Shown here in pieces: positions 55,333 to 57,776 of a DNA stretch of 57,776 nucleotides. This DNA comes from Phlegmacium glaucopus (lineage: Eukaryota; Basidiomycota; Agaricomycetes; Agaricales; Cortinariaceae), in NCBI GenBank assembly GCA_015039465.1, contig MU130377.1, positions 46,916-104,691 on the forward strand, in the 5' to 3' direction. The notes under the pieces were generated by a model, which worked only from the letters and a program-made list of their open reading frames with translations, did no database searches and was not told where the DNA came from. Within the stretch, counting starts at the first letter, position 1. Each line of letters starts with the position of its first letter. Both the position numbers and the translations under genes were made by a program.

Positions 55333-57776
55333 TTAGTTGATTTTGGCAATCTCCATTTCGGTAAAAGGGTCGGTTGGGGCTGCGTAGTTATCAGCGGCAG
55401 AGGCGAACAATTCGTTGTAGGAAAATCCGGACGAGGGAAGGGGGGTGTCGTCTCCGGAAATGAAGCGTCTCCGAGGTCGACGTTTCGCCTGGAAATCAGC
55501 TCGGCTGGTGGTGGCAGCAAATTGGGGAGAGGGTCGAGTAGCAAAAGCCTGGAGTCGTTTTTCTTTGCGATCGAAGAAACCTTGACGTTCGTATTTTCTT
55601 TTGTGAACGTAGGTAGTAGCGAGCTCTCGAGACATTTCGGTTAGGAGTGCAGAAGATATTTCGGATTCGAGGCCGACTTGTTCCGCTGTAATGTAGAAGT
55701 CGCATAAGTAAGGTGGGTCAGCAGAAGCTTCGATAATATTTTCCGTGGCTGAGTCGCCGAGGAAGACCTTGCTGATTCGTCGCTCGTCTTCCGGATGAGC
55801 TCCAGTGTTCCACGCGACTGAGAATTCGGCAAACCCGATAGGTATGTGCTGAAGGGTAGCTATACCGTTACGTAGACGGACTTGCTCATCGAATTTGAGG
55901 ATGTCAGCGATTTGTCCGACATGCAAAGTAATGTGAAGTTGACTGCCTGGTGACTTCATTAAGTATTGGGTAGGAGAGAGTCGTCGAAACGAGGGATGGT
56001 CGATGCATTGGTTAGCTACTGGACCGGGAGGATGAGGCATCTCGAGGATAAGATCGTTCTGGACGGTGCGGTTTGGCTGAGCGGAGATGGTTCGAAAGGG
56101 GAACTTTAGGAATTGATAAGTAGACAGTAGGCGTGCTTTTATCCGGGTAAGGATAGGAGTGTCGACGGGTGATTGGGCAGGGGATAGGAAGAATGTTGCG
56201 CCGAGGAATATTTGGGGATCGTCTTGAGGTGGTCGCCCGGTTCCTTTGGGTAATTTGGAGACTTTCGTTACCCCTATTAATTCAAAATAGTCAGTGAGTG
56301 CCTGCAGGTGGGTGATCTGGTGATAAGGTAGCCAAGTAGTGTCACCGGATTTCCATAGTATCTCGAAAACTGCTTCAAATTTTGAGCCGGCGTGCGAAAG
56401 GATCTTGTCTACTGCCCATTCACCTTCAGCCTCGGGGGTGGTGCCTAGCTGCGTATCCACCCGTCCAGGAAAGAGGCGGTCGTCGTTAGGGATATGTATT
56501 CTTAATAATGAGGCATGGAATACATTATGAACGCCTCTCTGCTTCAAGTTGGGGGGTAGTTCGAGTTCGAAGGACGAATTGTGGAAATCTTTCAGGATTT
56601 TGTATGGTCCTATGAATTTAGGAATTAGTTTTCGAGCCAATCCTTTGGGAAAAGAGATGTTCTTAGTTGATAAGTACACTAAGTCTCGTTCCTTGAATGG
56701 AACATCCTGTCGCTTTCTGTTAGCGTCTCGAGTCTGTTTGACTCGGGCAGCTAGAATACTGTCATGCGCTGACATGAGTGCTAATTTCTTCTGCAACGCA
56801 AAGTTGCGTATAGACGGAAACATAGTGCTTGGTGCTGAAGTCCAGATCATGGAGCGCGGCATTCGTCCTGAGTTTAAGAAAAACGGAGCATACCCGGTGC
56901 TTTCAGATCGAGCGGAGTTAATCGCAAACTCGATGGCGGGTAGCTTAGAAACCCAGTCTTTTTGGTTCGGATGAATACACTGTCGTAACATCTGTGTAAC
57001 CGTCCTGTTCGCTCGCTCGGTCGACCCATCCGATTGTGGATGGTAGGCACTGGACATTCGCAATTTAGTTCCAATTAATTTATGCAATTGATCCCAAAAG
57101 ACGCTGGTGAACAGTACGTCTCTGTCACTTATGATATGCTTAGGTAAACCATGCAACTTATAGATGCATTCGAACATGAGTTCGGCTAATTGAGAGGCAT
57201 TATAGTTAATACGACTCGGTATTAGGTGTACCATGGAGGTTAGTAGGCAAATAACTACTGTAATGGAGTCATAAACTCCGTCCCGATTGACTGACTCAGG
57301 CAAAGGACCTACGAAGTCCATACCGATAGCTTCCCACGGATAACTTGGAACTGCTAATGGATTTAAGAGGCCGTACGGCTTTTGATTAGTCGGTTTGCTT
57401 ATTTTACACGTGTGACAAGTCTCACAGAATGCTTTGACATCTGATACTATCTCTTTCCACCATACGTGGTCTCGAAGATAGTCTAATGTTTTGTTAGCTC
57501 CTAAGTGTGCTAGCATAGAATGTGCCTCCGAGATGACAATCTCGCGCACGCTTCTACCTTGCACCAATATTTTAGGAATACACAGCACTTGTTTTTCGGC
57601 GCTAATTTTAAGGAAGACAATGTCGTCTTTTACTTCAAAATTCCGAAAGTCGTTGGGTCTCTTCAGAATAGACTGAAAGGCCGGGTCCAGGCTATACCTG
57701 CCTCGGAGTTCATCCAATAAGTTGATCCCATTAGTACTTTCTGAGACAATATTGAGTAAGGAAGTATCCAAGTTGT
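55333..57776 (-). CDS. Ty3/Gypsy chromovirus polyprotein, 3' part (integrase, chromodomain, long C-tail)
   Basis: An uninterrupted frame of 812 residues, open to the window edge, so its start lies outside. In order: the integrase zinc-binding H..H/C..C region (HSMLAHLGANKT ... FCETCHTCK), the catalytic D in GMDFVGPLP, the second D in ISDRDVLF, the E in STERANRT, the GPY-type region (KFIGPYKIL), and a chromodomain-like WAVDKILSHAGSKFEAVFEI...TWLPYHQI near residue 470. A further stretch of about 300 residues follows, rich in Arg/Lys and with KRKYERQGFF and RRPRRRFISG. Such a long extension after the chromodomain is unusual and its role is unknown. No stops or frameshifts are present, so the element is young and may be active. 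Confidence 0.92.
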   Translation of the reverse strand, partial: NLDTSLLNIVSESTNGINLLDELRGRYSLDPAFQSILKRPNDFRNFEVKDDIVFLKISAEKQVLCIPKILVQGRSVREIVISEAHSMLAHLGANKTLDYLRDHVWWKEIVSDVKAFCETCHTCKISKPTNQKPYGLLNPLAVPSYPWEAIGMDFVGPLPESVNRDGVYDSITVVICLLTSMVHLIPSRINYNASQLAELMFECIYKLHGLPKHIISDRDVLFTSVFWDQLHKLIGTKLRMSSAYHPQSDGSTERANRTVTQMLRQCIHPNQKDWVSKLPAIEFAINSARSESTGYAPFFLNSGRMPRSMIWTSAPSTMFPSIRNFALQKKLALMSAHDSILAARVKQTRDANRKRQDVPFKERDLVYLSTKNISFPKGLARKLIPKFIGPYKILKDFHNSSFELELPPNLKQRGVHNVFHASLLRIHIPNDDRLFPGRVDTQLGTTPEAEGEWAVDKILSHAGSKFEAVFEILWKSGDTTWLPYHQITHLQALTDYFELIGVTKVSKLPKGTGRPPQDDPQIFLGATFFLSPAQSPVDTPILTRIKARLLSTYQFLKFPFRTISAQPNRTVQNDLILEMPHPPGPVANQCIDHPSFRRLSPTQYLMKSPGSQLHITLHVGQIADILKFDEQVRLRNGIATLQHIPIGFAEFSVAWNTGAHPEDERRISKVFLGDSATENIIEASADPPYLCDFYITAEQVGLESEISSALLTEMSRELATTYVHKRKYERQGFFDRKEKRLQAFATRPSPQFAATTSRADFQAKRRPRRRFISGDDTPLPSSGFSYNELFASAADNYAAPTDPFTEMEIAKIN

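Overview
This window is nuclear DNA of a filamentous basidiomycete, most likely an Agaricomycete. The evidence is genes split by many 50-90 bp GT-AG introns, a fused spermidine synthase/saccharopine reductase gene, a basidiomycete-type Plavaka transposase, a DIRS-type tyrosine-recombinase retrotransposon, a Ty3/Gypsy chromovirus and several hAT-type elements. The genus cannot be fixed from sequence alone. All exon models were built by hand from splice-site phase.

Layout. (1) 1-26.5 kb and 42-49 kb: a same-strand tandem array of ten copies of one seven-transmembrane, receptor-like gene, each with six exons in conserved phase. Seven copies are intact (at 644, 3839, 7115, 17283, 23741, 45147, 47603), one has a single-base frameshift (21040), one is internally deleted (15886) and one is only a 3' piece (42073). 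The repeat unit is larger than the gene: it also carries a TATA box 30-60 bp before the start, a conserved upstream block and a conserved downstream block. A 0.45 kb block (block X) is present in opposite orientations in different units. (2) Inside the array lie a decayed Plavaka transposase (8.9-11.5 kb) and a complete divergent eIF4A-like helicase gene (13.5-15.2 kb, minus). (3) 26.5-40 kb is a nest of mobile DNA: a DIRS element whose first ORF is split by a hAT-type insertion, then a hAT transposase gene with mismatched ends, then a probable solo LTR. (4) 40-44.3 kb holds a truncated membrane-protein gene joined to a partial duplicate of the receptor-RAM1 junction. (5) 49-54.5 kb is ordinary conserved sequence: RAM1 (farnesyltransferase beta), the SPE3-LYS9 fusion, and a small gene with a probable one-base frameshift. 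(6) 55-57.8 kb is the 3' end of a chromovirus, running off the window.

Interpretation. The receptor-like array is a fast-evolving tandem family shaped by duplication, near-identical tract copying, tail exchange between copies and transposon insertion. Three hAT-like elements and one TA-site element have exact target-site duplications, and two of the empty sites can be read from homologous or rejoined sequence. Most stop codons inside the mobile genes are consistent with C-to-T decay (CGA to TGA). The neighbourhood with RAM1 is old enough to have been duplicated together with a receptor copy, but no functional link between the two is shown.
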